Source: Acidobacteriota bacterium (GTDB taxonomy: Bacteria > Acidobacteriota > Vicinamibacteria > Fen-336). Taken from it: a stretch of DNA of 45,462 nucleotides. The position numbers and the translations under genes were made by a program. The notes beneath the pieces were generated by a model. It did no database searches. It had not been told where the DNA came from and was given only the letters and a program-made list of their open reading frames with translations. Below, in pieces: positions 34,688-43,438 of the stretch. Location: positions 1 to 45,462 of the forward strand of contig JAJDNS010000139.1 of assembly GCA_022340585.1 (NCBI GenBank). The letters run 5' to 3'. Position 1 is the first letter of the stretch; the number at the start of each line of letters is the position of its first letter.

Positions 34688-35746
34688 CTACCAGTGCAGC
34701 TCGACCACGTCTCTGTCTCTCACGATGTGGTCGCCGCTCACCTGCTGCCCGTCGAACTCGGCGCTCGGGCCCCACACCCTCGCGAACTTGAGCTCGGAGG
34801 CCAGACCCCGGTGCACCAGCTGCGCCACCTCGCGCACCGTACCCCCGCGTCGGAGCGTGAACGGCCGGCTCATGTCCGCGGGGTGGTGAGGCATCTTCGA
34901 GTAGACGCGCACCACCTCGAGCAGCTCGAACAGAGCGCCTCCGAGGTCATCGATGCCGCGACCGGTTTCGGTCGAGACGGCGAGGGACACGAAGGGATCG
35001 GGCGCGAGCTCGCGAAACGCCGCGAGCTCCGCCTCGGGGTCCGAGTAGAGGTCGGCCTTGCTCGCCACGAGCAGGGCGGGCAGCCGGAGCCGGAAGGGAT
35101 CCTCCAGGTTCTCCGCAGGAGGCCCCCCCGAGCCGCCGTCGGGCGGCACCTCGAGGACGGTGTCGGTCCGACCCGGGATGCGGGCCAGGAGGCTGACCTT
35201 CTTCTCCTCGAGGCGGCGCTCCACCGCCTCCAGCTCGTCGACGCAGTCGGGATCCGACAGGTCCACCACCAGCAGCACGGCGTCGGCGTTCTGGAGGGTG
35301 CCCGCCATCCAGGGCTCGATGTAGTCGGCGCTGACCGGCGGCAGGTCCACGAGCTGGAACTGAACGTCCTCGTAGGCCAGCATTCCCGGCAACGGGAACT
35401 TGGTGGCGAACGGGTAGGGGCCGGCCACCGCATGCGAACCGGTGAGCCGGGCATGGAGGCTCGACTTGCCGGCGTTCGGCGGCCCGATGAGGGCGATCTG
35501 GGCGGCGCCCTCGGGGCGGATGGCGAGCTCGGGACCACTCCGCGACGCTCCCTTGCGCGGACCGCCGAGCTCCTCGGTCAGCTCCTTGATGCGGGTCTTG
35601 ATGTCGGCCTGGAGGTGCTCGGTCCCCTTGTGCTTGGGGATCGTGCGCAGCATCTCCCGGAGGCACTCCAGCTTCTCCGGCGGCTCCCGGGCCCGGCGGA
35701 AGGCATCCTGGGCGCTCTTGTACTCGGGCGAGAGGTTCGCGGGCAT
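34688..35746 (-). CDS. DRG/OBG-type GTPase with C-terminal TGS domain
   Basis: The 352-residue protein has a helical N-terminus, a G domain with G1 GPPNAGKSS, G2 region FATKFPLPGML, G3 DLPPVS and G4 SKAD, and a C-terminal TGS-like domain (SRPFTLRRGGTVREVAQLVHRG...DHIVRDRDVVELHW). This is the DRG-like subfamily known mainly from eukaryotes and archaea, with bacterial members of unknown function, probably ribosome-associated. G3 reads DLPP instead of DxPG. ATG at 35744-35746 is the likely start. Confidence 0.87.
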   Translation of the reverse strand: MPANLSPEYKSAQDAFRRAREPPEKLECLREMLRTIPKHKGTEHLQADIKTRIKELTEELGGPRKGASRSGPELAIRPEGAAQIALIGPPNAGKSSLHARLTGSHAVAGPYPFATKFPLPGMLAYEDVQFQLVDLPPVSADYIEPWMAGTLQNADAVLLVVDLSDPDCVDELEAVERRLEEKKVSLLARIPGRTDTVLEVPPDGGSGGPPAENLEDPFRLRLPALLVASKADLYSDPEAELAAFRELAPDPFVSLAVSTETGRGIDDLGGALFELLEVVRVYSKMPHHPADMSRPFTLRRGGTVREVAQLVHRGLASELKFARVWGPSAEFDGQQVSGDHIVRDRDVVELHW

Positions 35747-35763
35747 GACGGCGTCCGGCCCGG

Positions 35764-35793
35764 ATCTTCCCAGCCAACGACGGCGACGGTCAA
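35764..35793 (-). promoter_or_regulatory. Putative promoter of the DRG-type gene
   Basis: TTGACC (35788-35793) and GAAGAT (35764-35769) on the minus strand, 18 bases apart, 17 bases upstream of the ATG. Confidence 0.35.
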
Positions 35794-35864
35794 GCTTGCA
35801 CCCCGGGCGCGGCCTGGGACACACTCGCAGTCACCTTGTGGCGCCGGAGGCGCGGAGGCTGACC

Positions 35865-36329
35865 ATGGACCGACCGACCTGGGACGAGTACTACATGGGG
35901 ATCGCGCGAGCGGTCTCGTCGCGGTCGAACTGCATCCGGCGCAACGTGGGCGCTGTCATCGTGGTGCAGAACGCGATCATCGCCGCCGGGTACAACGGGA
36001 CCCCGATGGGGGTGCGGAACTGCTACGACGGGGGTTGCCCTCGCTGTGCCTCCGACGCGGCCCCCGGGGAGGGGTACGACACGTGCATCTGCGTCCACGC
36101 CGAGCAGAATGCCATCGTCCTCGCCGCCCGCCACGGCAACTCGACGAACGAAGGCAAGCTCTACACGACCCTGCGCCCCTGCTTCGGCTGCGCCAAGGAG
36201 GCCATCCAGGCGGGCATCCGCGAGATCGTCTTCGCGGAGCCGTACGAGTACGACGAGGAGCTCGAGGACGTCTACCGGCGCCTTCACGCAGAGTCGGGCA
36301 TCAGCCTGCGGCAGCACACGGGACGGTAG
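35865..36329 (+). CDS. dCMP deaminase (ComEB family)
   Basis: The 154-residue zinc enzyme deaminates dCMP to dUMP for thymidylate synthesis. The catalytic signature is complete: His78 and Glu80 in HAEQNA, and PCFGC with Cys106 and Cys109. The insertion with Cys53, Cys58 and Cys61 (NCYDGGCPRC) is the second zinc site of this family. The N-terminal WDEYYMGIARAVSSRSNC is typical. GGAGG six bases before the ATG fixes the start. Confidence 0.95.
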   Translation: MDRPTWDEYYMGIARAVSSRSNCIRRNVGAVIVVQNAIIAAGYNGTPMGVRNCYDGGCPRCASDAAPGEGYDTCICVHAEQNAIVLAARHGNSTNEGKLYTTLRPCFGCAKEAIQAGIREIVFAEPYEYDEELEDVYRRLHAESGISLRQHTGR

Positions 36330-36473
36330 ACCGGGTCTCGCCGCCACCCCCTCTGCCGCGACCCGGGCGGAAGAGTCGCTGGCGTTTCTCCTGGCTTCGG
36401 CGTCGCCGGCGCAGTAGCATGCGAGGATCCGACGTCTTTCAATGTGGTATGAGAGAACCCTGGGGAGGACAGC

Positions 36474-36686
36474 ATGGCTGAGAGTGTCTACAAGGTCATC
36501 GAGCTCGTCGGGACCAGCACGGAGTCGTGGGAGAAGGCGGCCGCGGCCGCGGTCAACCTCGCGGCGCAGAGCCTCCGAGACCTCCGTATCGCCGAGGTCT
36601 CCACCCTCGACATGCAGCTCGAGGATGGCAAGGTGAAGGCCTACCGAGCCAAGGTGAAGGTCTCCTTCAAGTTCGAGGGTTCCTAG
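36474..36686 (+). CDS. Dodecin (flavin-binding dodecameric protein)
   Basis: The 70-residue protein matches dodecin almost throughout: YKVIELVGTSTESWEKAAAAA, LRDLRIAEVSTLDMQ and KAYRAKVKVSFKFE. Dodecins form a spherical dodecamer that stores or buffers flavin (FMN, riboflavin) and sometimes CoA. Family key residues Trp (stacking) and Gln (Q46-like) are present. GGAGGACAGC precedes the ATG, and the TerB-like gene follows by ten bases, so they are co-transcribed. Confidence 0.95.
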   Translation: MAESVYKVIELVGTSTESWEKAAAAAVNLAAQSLRDLRIAEVSTLDMQLEDGKVKAYRAKVKVSFKFEGS

Positions 36687-36696
36687 CGGAGGTGCC

Positions 36697-37161
36697 GTGC
36701 TTCATTCCATCAAGCGATTCTTCGAGGAGCGAGTCGTCCCGGAGGCCGCGCCCGAGTCCCGGGAGCACGGGCTGCAGCTCGCCGCGGCCGCCCTCATGTT
36801 CGAGATCGTCCGCGCCGACGCCGAGGTCAAGGACGAGGAGCGGACGGTGGCGCGGGCCGCCATCCAGAGCACCTTCGGGCTGACGAAGGAGGAGTCCGAC
36901 GAGCTGATGCGGCTGGCCGAGGAGCAGTCCCGCGAGGCCACATCGCTCTACGAGTTCACCCACGTCATCGACGACGCCTTCACCCCGGAGCAGAAGAAGC
37001 GGGTGGTCGAGCTCCTCTGGCTGGTGGCGTACGCCGACGCCGAGAAGCACGCCATCGAAGAGCACCTGGTCCGCAGGATCGCCGGGCTGCTGCACGTGCC
37101 CCACCCCGACTTCATCGACGCCAAGATCAGGGCCCGGGCCGAGAGCCAGGGGACGTCCTAG
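36697..37161 (+). CDS. TerB-family (tellurite-resistance/DjlA N-domain-like) protein
   Basis: The 154-residue all-helical protein has the acidic TerB signature DAEVKDEERTVARAAIQSTF repeated as AYADAEKHAIEEHLVRRIAGLL. TerB proteins bind metal through such acidic motifs and sit with stress systems; no other ter gene is present. GTG at 36697 with GCGGAGGTGCC upstream is the start. It follows the dodecin gene closely. Confidence 0.88.
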   Translation: MLHSIKRFFEERVVPEAAPESREHGLQLAAAALMFEIVRADAEVKDEERTVARAAIQSTFGLTKEESDELMRLAEEQSREATSLYEFTHVIDDAFTPEQKKRVVELLWLVAYADAEKHAIEEHLVRRIAGLLHVPHPDFIDAKIRARAESQGTS

Positions 37162-37176
37162 CACCCGGCCCCGAGG

Positions 37177-37329
37177 TCAGCGGAAGACCTCGAGTGCCCG
37201 CTCCACCGCAGCGGCCAGAAGAAGCGCGGCCAGCCCCGTGGCCGCCAGCGTCTCCGCTCGGGCCCGCCAGAGCGCGGTCGCCTCGCTGCGAGCCGCCCGC
37301 CTCCTGCGTGAGCGCGCCAGATCGTCCAG
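37177..37329 (-). CDS. Possible ~50-residue membrane micro-protein with CTG start
   Basis: An open minus-strand frame ends at 37177 and codes for a basic N-terminal part (LARSRRRRAARSEATALWRA), then TLAATGLAALLLAAAVERAL and EVFR. A single helix with a hydrophobic stretch is plausible. There is no ATG, GTG or TTG start in the open part; CTG at 37327-37329 is the best candidate and is preceded by GAGGTG. Evidence is weak. Confidence 0.2.
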   Translation of the reverse strand: MDDLARSRRRRAARSEATALWRARAETLAATGLAALLLAAAVERALEVFR

Positions 37330-37355
37330 GCACCTCGCCCGGATGCGTCCTGTTC

Positions 37356-37655
37356 GTGCTCGTTGTCGGCCTGGCCGCCGCCGTCACCGGCGCGGGCTTC
37401 GCCATCCGCCCTCGGGAGCGGACACTCACGATCCTCCGGCCGCTGTCGGCGTCGACCGCCTTCGCGACGGGGAGCGCCATCCTGGCCGGAGTGGCGAACG
37501 CGCTGAAACACGGCGCGGACGGCGCGCTGTCGGGGGATGCCCTGACGATGCTCGTGGCCGGCCTCGCCGAGTCGGCGGTCGCGGGTGTGCTCGGCTTCGC
37601 CCTGCTGGGAGTGGCCTGGCTGCTGGCGGCGGTCGGCTTCCGGCGCCAGACGTAG
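37356..37655 (+). CDS. Small membrane protein, unknown function
   Basis: The 99-residue protein has three hydrophobic segments (VLVVGLAAAVTGAGFAI, SASTAFATGSAILAGVANAL and LGFALLGVAWLLAAVGF) separated by RPRERTLTILRPL and an AlaSer-rich loop. Resemblance to MotA/TolQ/ExbB-type small proteins is possible but not convincing. The GTG at 37356 is the best start in frame; the open frame reaches upstream to 37194 in non-hydrophobic, composition-biased sequence. Confidence is moderate. Confidence 0.5.
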   Translation: MLVVGLAAAVTGAGFAIRPRERTLTILRPLSASTAFATGSAILAGVANALKHGADGALSGDALTMLVAGLAESAVAGVLGFALLGVAWLLAAVGFRRQT

Positions 37656-37703
37656 GCCCCATCAGCGCCCGCGGTGCTCCAGGATCAGCCCACGACCGAG
37701 GGC

Positions 37704-39674
37704 TCACCGCGCACGGACCACCTGCAGCGTCACGCTCAGCGGGGCCACGGCGATGCGGTCGGCCCCCGTTTCCAGGGACGTCCGGGTTACGTCCACGCCC
37801 CGGGGCCGGCCCGGGGCGTTGTGGGCCCACCTGTCGGTCCCGGTGAGGACGAATCGCATCCCCTCACCGGTGGGCTCGGCGCCCCTCACGTCGAGAGCGA
37901 TCTGCCGGGCCTCGTCCGTGGGGTTCACCACCGCCACGGTCAGCGCCGTGCGGTCCCGGGTCCACGCCGCGGCCACGTCGAGGGGGGCCGTCACTCCTCC
38001 CACCTCGACCGGCACCGTCCCGAAGCGATGGCGGTAGAGGGCGAGGACCAGGCCCGTGGGCTCCATCTCCGCCGCGGTCTTCGTCGTCTTGACGGCGCCG
38101 ATGACGTTCACCGTCTGGGCGTAGTTCGCCATGAGGAAGAGGTCGCTGTTGCGGAACATCTCGTGAAGGCCCGCCGCGATCCCCAGCCCGTCCTGGAGGA
38201 AGTAGCGCGTCCCCAGCTCGCCGTACTCGTTGGGCCCGTACCAGTAGTTCCACTCGTCGAGGGCGATCCGGATGTCCTTGCCCTTCAGCGAGGGCAGCTC
38301 CTTCCGGTACTCGCGGTGGGCGTCGGCCACGCGCCGGATCCCCTCGATCACCTGCTCCACGTGGGCCGGCACGTCGTCTTTGTCCTGCCAGTAGAGGTGC
38401 TCGCTGAGGAGCTCCATGTGGTCGGCCGCGTTGGCGAGCATGGTCTGGCTCCACTCCCCCACCGCGCCCACGGCGATGGGACGAATGCCGGGGTCCACGG
38501 CTCGCATGGCGTCCACCACCTCCTTGTGCTTCTCGACATAGGCGGTGAGGGGCATGTGCCCGAGCTGCCAGTCGCCGAACATCTCGTTTCCGATGGCCCA
38601 CCACTCGATGCCGAAGGGCTCGGGGTGACCGTTCTCGGCCCGCAACCTCCCCATGGGCGTGTCCACGGAGCCGTTGGCGTATTGCACCTGCTCGGCGGCC
38701 GAGGCCGCGTCGCCGAGCCCGGTGTTGACCGCCACATAGGACTCGGTTTCGATCTCCCGCACCAGGTCCATGAACTCGTGGAGCCCCACGTCGTTGGACT
38801 CGACGCCCTTCCACGCCGGGTTCTTGCGCGGGGGGCGACGGTCGCGGTCGCCGATCCCGTCCTTCCAGTCATAGCCGCTCACGAAGTTACCCCCGGGCCA
38901 GCGGTAGACGGGCGAGTTCAGCTCCTTGACCACGGCGAGCGTGTCCGCCCGCCAGCCGAGGATGTTGTCGGAGGGCATGATCGAGGCGGTCCCGATCGTG
39001 AGCCGACCCGATCCGCGGCTGGTGATCTCGAGGCGCCCGTTGTCGGTCGCGCCCCTGGCGGTGAAGCTCAGCGGATGCGTCGTGTAGTCGCCCCCGAGCT
39101 GGTCGATCCTCACCGTCTCCCGATCGCTGGCGCCGCCGCCCCAGACCAGGCTCACCTCCACCGGAGCCGCCGAGGCGTCTCCCGACAGCACGATCCGCCC
39201 CGTGTACTCGCGCCCGGCCTCGAGCCCGAGCCTTTCCTGCTGCAGCCCCGCCAGGGTCCCATCTCCCGGCAGGGTGATCCGGGGACTGTGCTCGCCGACG
39301 AACGCGCCCTCCGTGACCATCTCCACCCCGTCCTTCGGCCCGAGGATCATCCAGGGCGAGCGGACCAGGAGCTCGTAGGGGTGTCCTTCCCCGTCGTACG
39401 ACCGCTCGCCCGGCTTGAACATCTCCCAGGCCGGAGCCTCACCGGTGACCGGGTAGTAGAACTTCCGGTCCTCGAGCATCTCCGCCCAGAGCCCCCCGTA
39501 GATGCAGCGCCCGAGGTGCTCGATGAACTGACCGTAGACGTAGGGGGAGATGGGCTCCCGGGTGGCGGTGGCGTCGACGGTGAGGGTGGTCTCCTCCGCG
39601 GCTGCAGGCGACGGCGTCAGAGACACGATCAGGGCAATGAGCAGGGCGGCCGACGCGGCAGTGGGAACACGCAT
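37704..39674 (-). CDS. Secreted alpha-L-arabinofuranosidase (GH51)
   Basis: The 656-residue enzyme has a Sec signal peptide (MRVPTAASAALLIALIVSLT, AAAEE cleavage region), an N-terminal GQFIEHLGRCIYGGLWAEML, a CBM-like insert (~residues 100-220), the catalytic barrel with RWPGGNFVSGYDWKDGIG and YVAVNTGLGDAASA, the acid/base Glu in GNEMFGDWQLGH (about 361) and the nucleophile Glu in IALDEWNYWYGPNE (about 472), and a C-terminal beta-sandwich. It cleaves terminal arabinofuranose from arabinoxylan or arabinan. GGAGG precedes the ATG. Confidence 0.94.
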   Translation of the reverse strand: MRVPTAASAALLIALIVSLTPSPAAAEETTLTVDATATREPISPYVYGQFIEHLGRCIYGGLWAEMLEDRKFYYPVTGEAPAWEMFKPGERSYDGEGHPYELLVRSPWMILGPKDGVEMVTEGAFVGEHSPRITLPGDGTLAGLQQERLGLEAGREYTGRIVLSGDASAAPVEVSLVWGGGASDRETVRIDQLGGDYTTHPLSFTARGATDNGRLEITSRGSGRLTIGTASIMPSDNILGWRADTLAVVKELNSPVYRWPGGNFVSGYDWKDGIGDRDRRPPRKNPAWKGVESNDVGLHEFMDLVREIETESYVAVNTGLGDAASAAEQVQYANGSVDTPMGRLRAENGHPEPFGIEWWAIGNEMFGDWQLGHMPLTAYVEKHKEVVDAMRAVDPGIRPIAVGAVGEWSQTMLANAADHMELLSEHLYWQDKDDVPAHVEQVIEGIRRVADAHREYRKELPSLKGKDIRIALDEWNYWYGPNEYGELGTRYFLQDGLGIAAGLHEMFRNSDLFLMANYAQTVNVIGAVKTTKTAAEMEPTGLVLALYRHRFGTVPVEVGGVTAPLDVAAAWTRDRTALTVAVVNPTDEARQIALDVRGAEPTGEGMRFVLTGTDRWAHNAPGRPRGVDVTRTSLETGADRIAVAPLSVTLQVVRAR

Positions 39675-39700
39675 GGGGGAGCCTCCTCGTGTGCGGCCCG

Positions 39701-39706
39701 ATTCTA
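39701..39706 (-). promoter_or_regulatory. -10 box of the GH51 gene
   Basis: TAGAAT on the minus strand lies 26 bases upstream of the ATG, with GGAGG in between. No clear -35. Confidence 0.35.
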
Positions 39707-39735
39707 CATCGTCCGAGGCGTTCCGAGGGCCGCGA

Positions 39736-39768
39736 CCGGCCGGCGGCCGGCTGCCCTGGCCAAGGACA
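39736..39768 (+). repeat. Dispersed palindromic repeat, copy B (half copy)
   Basis: These 33 bases match the reverse complement of 2491-2523 with one mismatch. The first hairpin (around CCGGCCGGCGGCCGG) and the left arm CCAAGGACA of the second are present, but the right arm GTGTCCTTGG is missing; the following sequence is GC-rich (GTCGCCGTCGCCG). It lies between the GH51 start and the truncated PLP gene. Confidence 0.8.
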
Positions 39769-39868
39769 GTGGTGAGCCGTCGCCGTCGCCGCCGCCCCGA
39801 GGCGGGCGGCCTCGAGGGTCCGTGTTTTCGGGGACTCGAGGGAACGCCATCGAGGCTGAGAAGGCCCG

Positions 39869-40357
39869 TCAACCGGAGATCTGACGCTGCTCAGCAGGGC
39901 CTGGTCGAGGGCGAAGCGCCCGGCCCAGGGCCTCCAGATCGGCCAGGTCCACGGGCTCGACCTCGATGCCGAGCCGCGGCAGCGTGTCCCGCACCAGCTC
40001 GGCCACGCCGGCGTAGGTGACATCGCCCACGATGAGGTGATCGCCAGCCTTCAGCACGTGGAGGAGCAGGGCGGTGGTGGCCGCCATGCCACTGCCGAAG
40101 GGCACCGCGGCCTCGCCGCCTTCCAGGTCCGCCAGCTTGGCTTCGAGCTGGTGGACGGTCGGGTTCGCCCACCTGGTGTAGAGGAAGGGCGCGTCGGCGG
40201 CCAGCGCGTTCGCCGAGAACTGGGCATCGGCATCGGCGACGACGAAGGTCGTCGACATCACGATGTTCGGCGCCGAGGCGCGGGTCGAGGGATCGGGGGC
40301 TTCTCCCGAGTGGACGGCCCGGGTTCGAAAGCCGCGGCGAGAGCGACTGGGGGTCAT
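39869..40357 (-). pseudogene. Truncated Cys/Met-metabolism PLP enzyme (N-terminal part only)
   Basis: The 162-residue product matches the N-terminal ~145 residues of cystathionine gamma-synthase/lyase-type enzymes: TRAVHSGEAPDP, YTRWANPTVHQLEAKLADLE, GGEAAVPFGSGMAATTALLL and AGDHLIVGDVTYAG. Family members are ~380-400 residues; the PLP lysine and the C-terminal domain are absent, and the last residues (RPRPGPAEQRQISG) are unrelated. Only ~190 bases separate it from the GH51 gene, so the missing part is deleted, not frameshifted. Its ATG overlaps the phosphopantetheinyl transferase stop (ATGA), so it is probably still translated as a remnant. Confidence 0.8.
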
Positions 40358-41085
40358 CGAGCACCTCCCTGCGGAGCGCGGGTCAGCCAGGCGTGGGCGG
40401 GCACGGCCGTCTCCAGGCCCGGCGGGTCGACGAGGGGGCGGGGCGGAGAGAACGACTCGGTGGCCGCGACGGTGAGGACGAAGTCACCGTAGCGTCGCCA
40501 CCAGCCGGGGTACTCCGAGCCTTCGGCCGCACGCACGGTCATCGCCGACCAGCCCTCGACCCTCGGCGTGTCCGGGAACGACACCTCGACGCTCCGGGTG
40601 TCGCGCCGCAGGCCGGTCCGGAGGACCTTGAGGGCCGACTCCTTGCCGCACCAGATCAGGTTGGCCCGCAGGTCGTGCTCCTCGCGATCCGACGACTCCC
40701 CGACGAGACGCCGCTCGGCTTCGGTGAGGTAGTCGGCGACGAAAGCGTCGGTGCGCGGCTCGACCAGCTCGAGATCGACACCCAGGCCGAGGCCAGGCTG
40801 GGAGACGACGCAGACCGCCTGGTCCGCCCGGTCGGTCATGGAGATCGACGCCGGGGCCGGCTCCCCTTCTACCATGGGCGCCGGGGCCCCGTCCGGGGCG
40901 CGGTCGATCTCGATCGCGTGGAAGGTCTCAGGCGCGAGGGAACGGCCGAGGAAGAGCGCGATGGCGCTCTTGGCCGTCCAGCGGCCCATCCGGAACTCGC
41001 TTCGGCGCTTCTCGAAGGGCATCCGGGCGACCCACGCGGCCTCGCGTGGCGAAAGCCATCCGTCGTCGGGAGGAACGTTCGTCAT
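40354..41085 (-). CDS. 4'-phosphopantetheinyl transferase (Sfp-like superfamily)
   Basis: The protein (243 residues from ATG 41083-41085; 252 from GTG 41110) activates carrier proteins by moving phosphopantetheine from CoA. It has the superfamily motifs GVDLELVEPRT (Mg-binding Asp and Glu) and WCGKESALKVLRTGL (WxxKES...K), plus the N-terminal FEKRRSEFRMGRWTAKSA. The length is that of Sfp-type enzymes for polyketide, peptide or fatty-acid carriers. No carrier or synthase gene is in the window. It heads a two-gene unit with the truncated PLP gene. Confidence 0.87.
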   Translation of the reverse strand: MTNVPPDDGWLSPREAAWVARMPFEKRRSEFRMGRWTAKSAIALFLGRSLAPETFHAIEIDRAPDGAPAPMVEGEPAPASISMTDRADQAVCVVSQPGLGLGVDLELVEPRTDAFVADYLTEAERRLVGESSDREEHDLRANLIWCGKESALKVLRTGLRRDTRSVEVSFPDTPRVEGWSAMTVRAAEGSEYPGWWRRYGDFVLTVAATESFSPPRPLVDPPGLETAVPAHAWLTRAPQGGAR

Positions 41086-41160
41086 CCCCTGCGAGTGCCA
41101 GGCCACGCTCACGGTGGAAGAGGATCCCTCATCGCTCCCGGTCTGTCACCTCGGGCGCGG

Positions 41161-41166
41161 TATAGT
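41161..41166 (+). promoter_or_regulatory. -10 box of the GlnE-like gene, leaderless type
   Basis: TATAGT ends seven bases before the ATG and no Shine-Dalgarno is present. Confidence 0.4.
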
Positions 41167-41173
41167 CCTCTCC

Positions 41174-43381
41174 ATGGGCGAGGTTCCCGAGGCCGTCCGG
41201 GCGGCCCTCGAGAGGGCTGACGACGTGCCTCCGGCGGCCCTGGAGTTCCTGGGGCAGCTCGACTCCGAGTACTTCGCGCGCGTCTTTCCCGAGGACGCGG
41301 CGCGGCACGCACTCCTCGCGGCAGGGGTGAGCGCCGACCGGCCGGCCCGGGTCAGCGTCGAGGCCCGGGCCAAGGGACGATACGACATCGTCGTCGTCGC
41401 CCTCGACTACTTCTCCGAGTTCGCCATCCTCTGTGGCCTCCTCGCCGCCCACGGCCTCGACATCGAGTCGGGTCACGTCCACACCGGCGCGCCGATCCCG
41501 GCTCCCGCCCCGCCCCGTGGTGTTCGACGGCGCTCGGCGCGGATCGCGGCTCGCAAGATCGTCGACGTCTTCCGAGTCGACCCGCGGCGCGAGCCACCCG
41601 ACGCGCAGACCCTCGAGTCCGAGCTCCTCGAGCTTCTCGGCCTGGTCGCCACCGGGGAAGCCGTCGAGGCCCGGGAGCGTGTGAACCGCCGCCTCGCCGA
41701 GTCCCTCGAGAAGCCCGGAGGGAGCGCGGCCGAGGCCGTGTCGCCGGTCGTCATCACCTTCGACAACGATCCGGATGCGGCCTGGACAGTGATGCTCGTG
41801 CGGGGCGCCGACACTCCCGGCTTCCTCTACGCCCTCGCCAACGCCCTCGCCATGCGTGGGGTGTACGTTCACTCCGTCCTCATCGAGAGCATGGGCCACG
41901 AGGTGTCCGACCGTTTCTCCATCGCGCGGCGCGACGGCCGGCGCATCGAGGACGAGGACGACCAGGAGACGCTCCGCCTGGCGGTGGCCCTCATCAAGCA
42001 GTTCACCCACTTCCTGCCCTGGGCCCCGGACCCGGCCCTGGCCCTGCGGGGCTTCGACCAGTTCCTCGACCAGCTCATGTCGGAGGGCCCCGAGGCCGTG
42101 CGCCTCTTCGCGAGCCCGGAGGGTCTGCGCGAGCTCGCCCGGCTCCTCGGCTCGAGCGCCTTCCTGTGGGAGGACTTCCTGCGTCGCCAGCTCGACAACC
42201 TTCGTCCGGTGCTCGAGGACTGGCGGCATCGGCCCCTGCGTCACCGGGACGAGCTGGCGAGCGACCTGGGGCGGAGGCTCCAGGCCACGGCCTCGCCGGA
42301 GGACCGGCGTCGCGTCCTCAACGAGTTCAAGGACGAGGAGATGCTCCTCGCCGACATGAAGTACCTGCTGGACCCCGACGTCTCGCTCCAGCGCTTCTCG
42401 ACGGCCCTGACCGACCTGGCCGACGCCGTGCTGGAGGAGGCGGTGGCCCTGTGCGACGCTCGCCTGCAGGAGGAGCACGGCGAGCCTCGCCTGGAGGACG
42501 GGTCCCCCTGTCCGCTCGCGGTCCTGGGTCTGGGCAAGTACGGCGGCCTTGAGATGGGATACGCCTCCGACCTCGAGCTCCTCTTCGTCTACGAGGGGCC
42601 CGGGAAGACCTCGCGGAGCGGGATCGAGTCGGGCTCGTTCTACGAAAAGCTCGTCCAGGAGCTGCGCGACCTCCTCGAGGTTCGCACCGAGGGCATCTTC
42701 CATCTCGACATGCGGCTGCGCCCCCACGGGAAGAAGGGGCCCCTGGCCAGCCCGCTCTCTCTGCTGGCCGAGTACTACGCTCCCGGCGGCGGGGCCGCCC
42801 CGTTCGAGCGCCAGGCCCTCCTCAAGCTGCGGCCCGTCGCCGGAGACGCGGCGCTGGGAGAGCAGGTGATGGCCGTCCGCGACGCCTTCGTCTGGAGCGG
42901 CGAGCCGTGGGACCGGGAGAACGCCCTGCACCTCCGGGAGCGCCAGTCCACCGAGCTCGTGCCGGCGGGGCGGGTCAACGTGAAGTACAGCCGGGGGTGC
43001 ATGGTCGACGTGGAGTACACGGTCCAGTATCTCCAGCTGCAGCACGCCGGGGACCGAGAGGAGCTGCGGACTCCCACCACCCTGGAAGGACTCGACCGCC
43101 TCCGGGACGGCGGGCTCCTCGCGAAGGAAGATGCCGCCGACCTGCATTCCTCCTACCTGTTCTGGCGCCGTCTCGCCGACGCGCAGCGCATGGTCCACGG
43201 CGCGTCCCGGGACCTCCTGCTGCCCGAGCCCGGGAGCGAGGAGATGGGGTTTCTCGCCCGCCGGATGGGCTACGACGCCCCCAGCGGCCAGGACGCGGCG
43301 ACCGCCCTCCTGGCCGACGTGGAGCGCCACCGCGAGCGGACGCTGGCCATCTTCAACCGCCTGTTCGTCAGCGGCCCCTGA
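41174..43381 (+). CDS. GlnE-like adenylyltransferase with N-terminal ACT-like domains
   Basis: The 735-residue protein has a nucleotidyltransferase domain of the glutamine synthetase adenylyltransferase family (LAVLGLGKYGGLEMGYASD with Asp466 and Glu468, then FHLDMRLRPHGKKGPLASPL and QALLKLRPVAGD). GlnE has two such domains; here there is one. Before it are two ACT-like units (about residues 69-105 and 195-250, the second with MLVRGADTPGFLYALANALA), which usually bind amino acids or act in GlnD. A D-x-E metal motif replaces D-x-D. It may adenylylate a protein in response to an amino acid. The target is unknown. Confidence 0.8.
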   Translation: MGEVPEAVRAALERADDVPPAALEFLGQLDSEYFARVFPEDAARHALLAAGVSADRPARVSVEARAKGRYDIVVVALDYFSEFAILCGLLAAHGLDIESGHVHTGAPIPAPAPPRGVRRRSARIAARKIVDVFRVDPRREPPDAQTLESELLELLGLVATGEAVEARERVNRRLAESLEKPGGSAAEAVSPVVITFDNDPDAAWTVMLVRGADTPGFLYALANALAMRGVYVHSVLIESMGHEVSDRFSIARRDGRRIEDEDDQETLRLAVALIKQFTHFLPWAPDPALALRGFDQFLDQLMSEGPEAVRLFASPEGLRELARLLGSSAFLWEDFLRRQLDNLRPVLEDWRHRPLRHRDELASDLGRRLQATASPEDRRRVLNEFKDEEMLLADMKYLLDPDVSLQRFSTALTDLADAVLEEAVALCDARLQEEHGEPRLEDGSPCPLAVLGLGKYGGLEMGYASDLELLFVYEGPGKTSRSGIESGSFYEKLVQELRDLLEVRTEGIFHLDMRLRPHGKKGPLASPLSLLAEYYAPGGGAAPFERQALLKLRPVAGDAALGEQVMAVRDAFVWSGEPWDRENALHLRERQSTELVPAGRVNVKYSRGCMVDVEYTVQYLQLQHAGDREELRTPTTLEGLDRLRDGGLLAKEDAADLHSSYLFWRRLADAQRMVHGASRDLLLPEPGSEEMGFLARRMGYDAPSGQDAATALLADVERHRERTLAIFNRLFVSGP

Positions 43382-43438
43382 TCGTCGATCTCGAGCATCG
43401 TGACCAGGCGGGTGCGGTCTCGCGCCCGCGGACGGGGG

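Noticed and set aside
34694..36481. 595-residue plus-strand frame
   Set aside because: Antisense to the DRG GTPase and overlapping the real dCMP deaminase in another frame.
39675..39868. Possible frameshifted C-terminus of the PLP gene
   Set aside because: Only ~190 bases remain before the GH51 gene, far short of the ~720 needed, so this is a deletion and not a frameshift.
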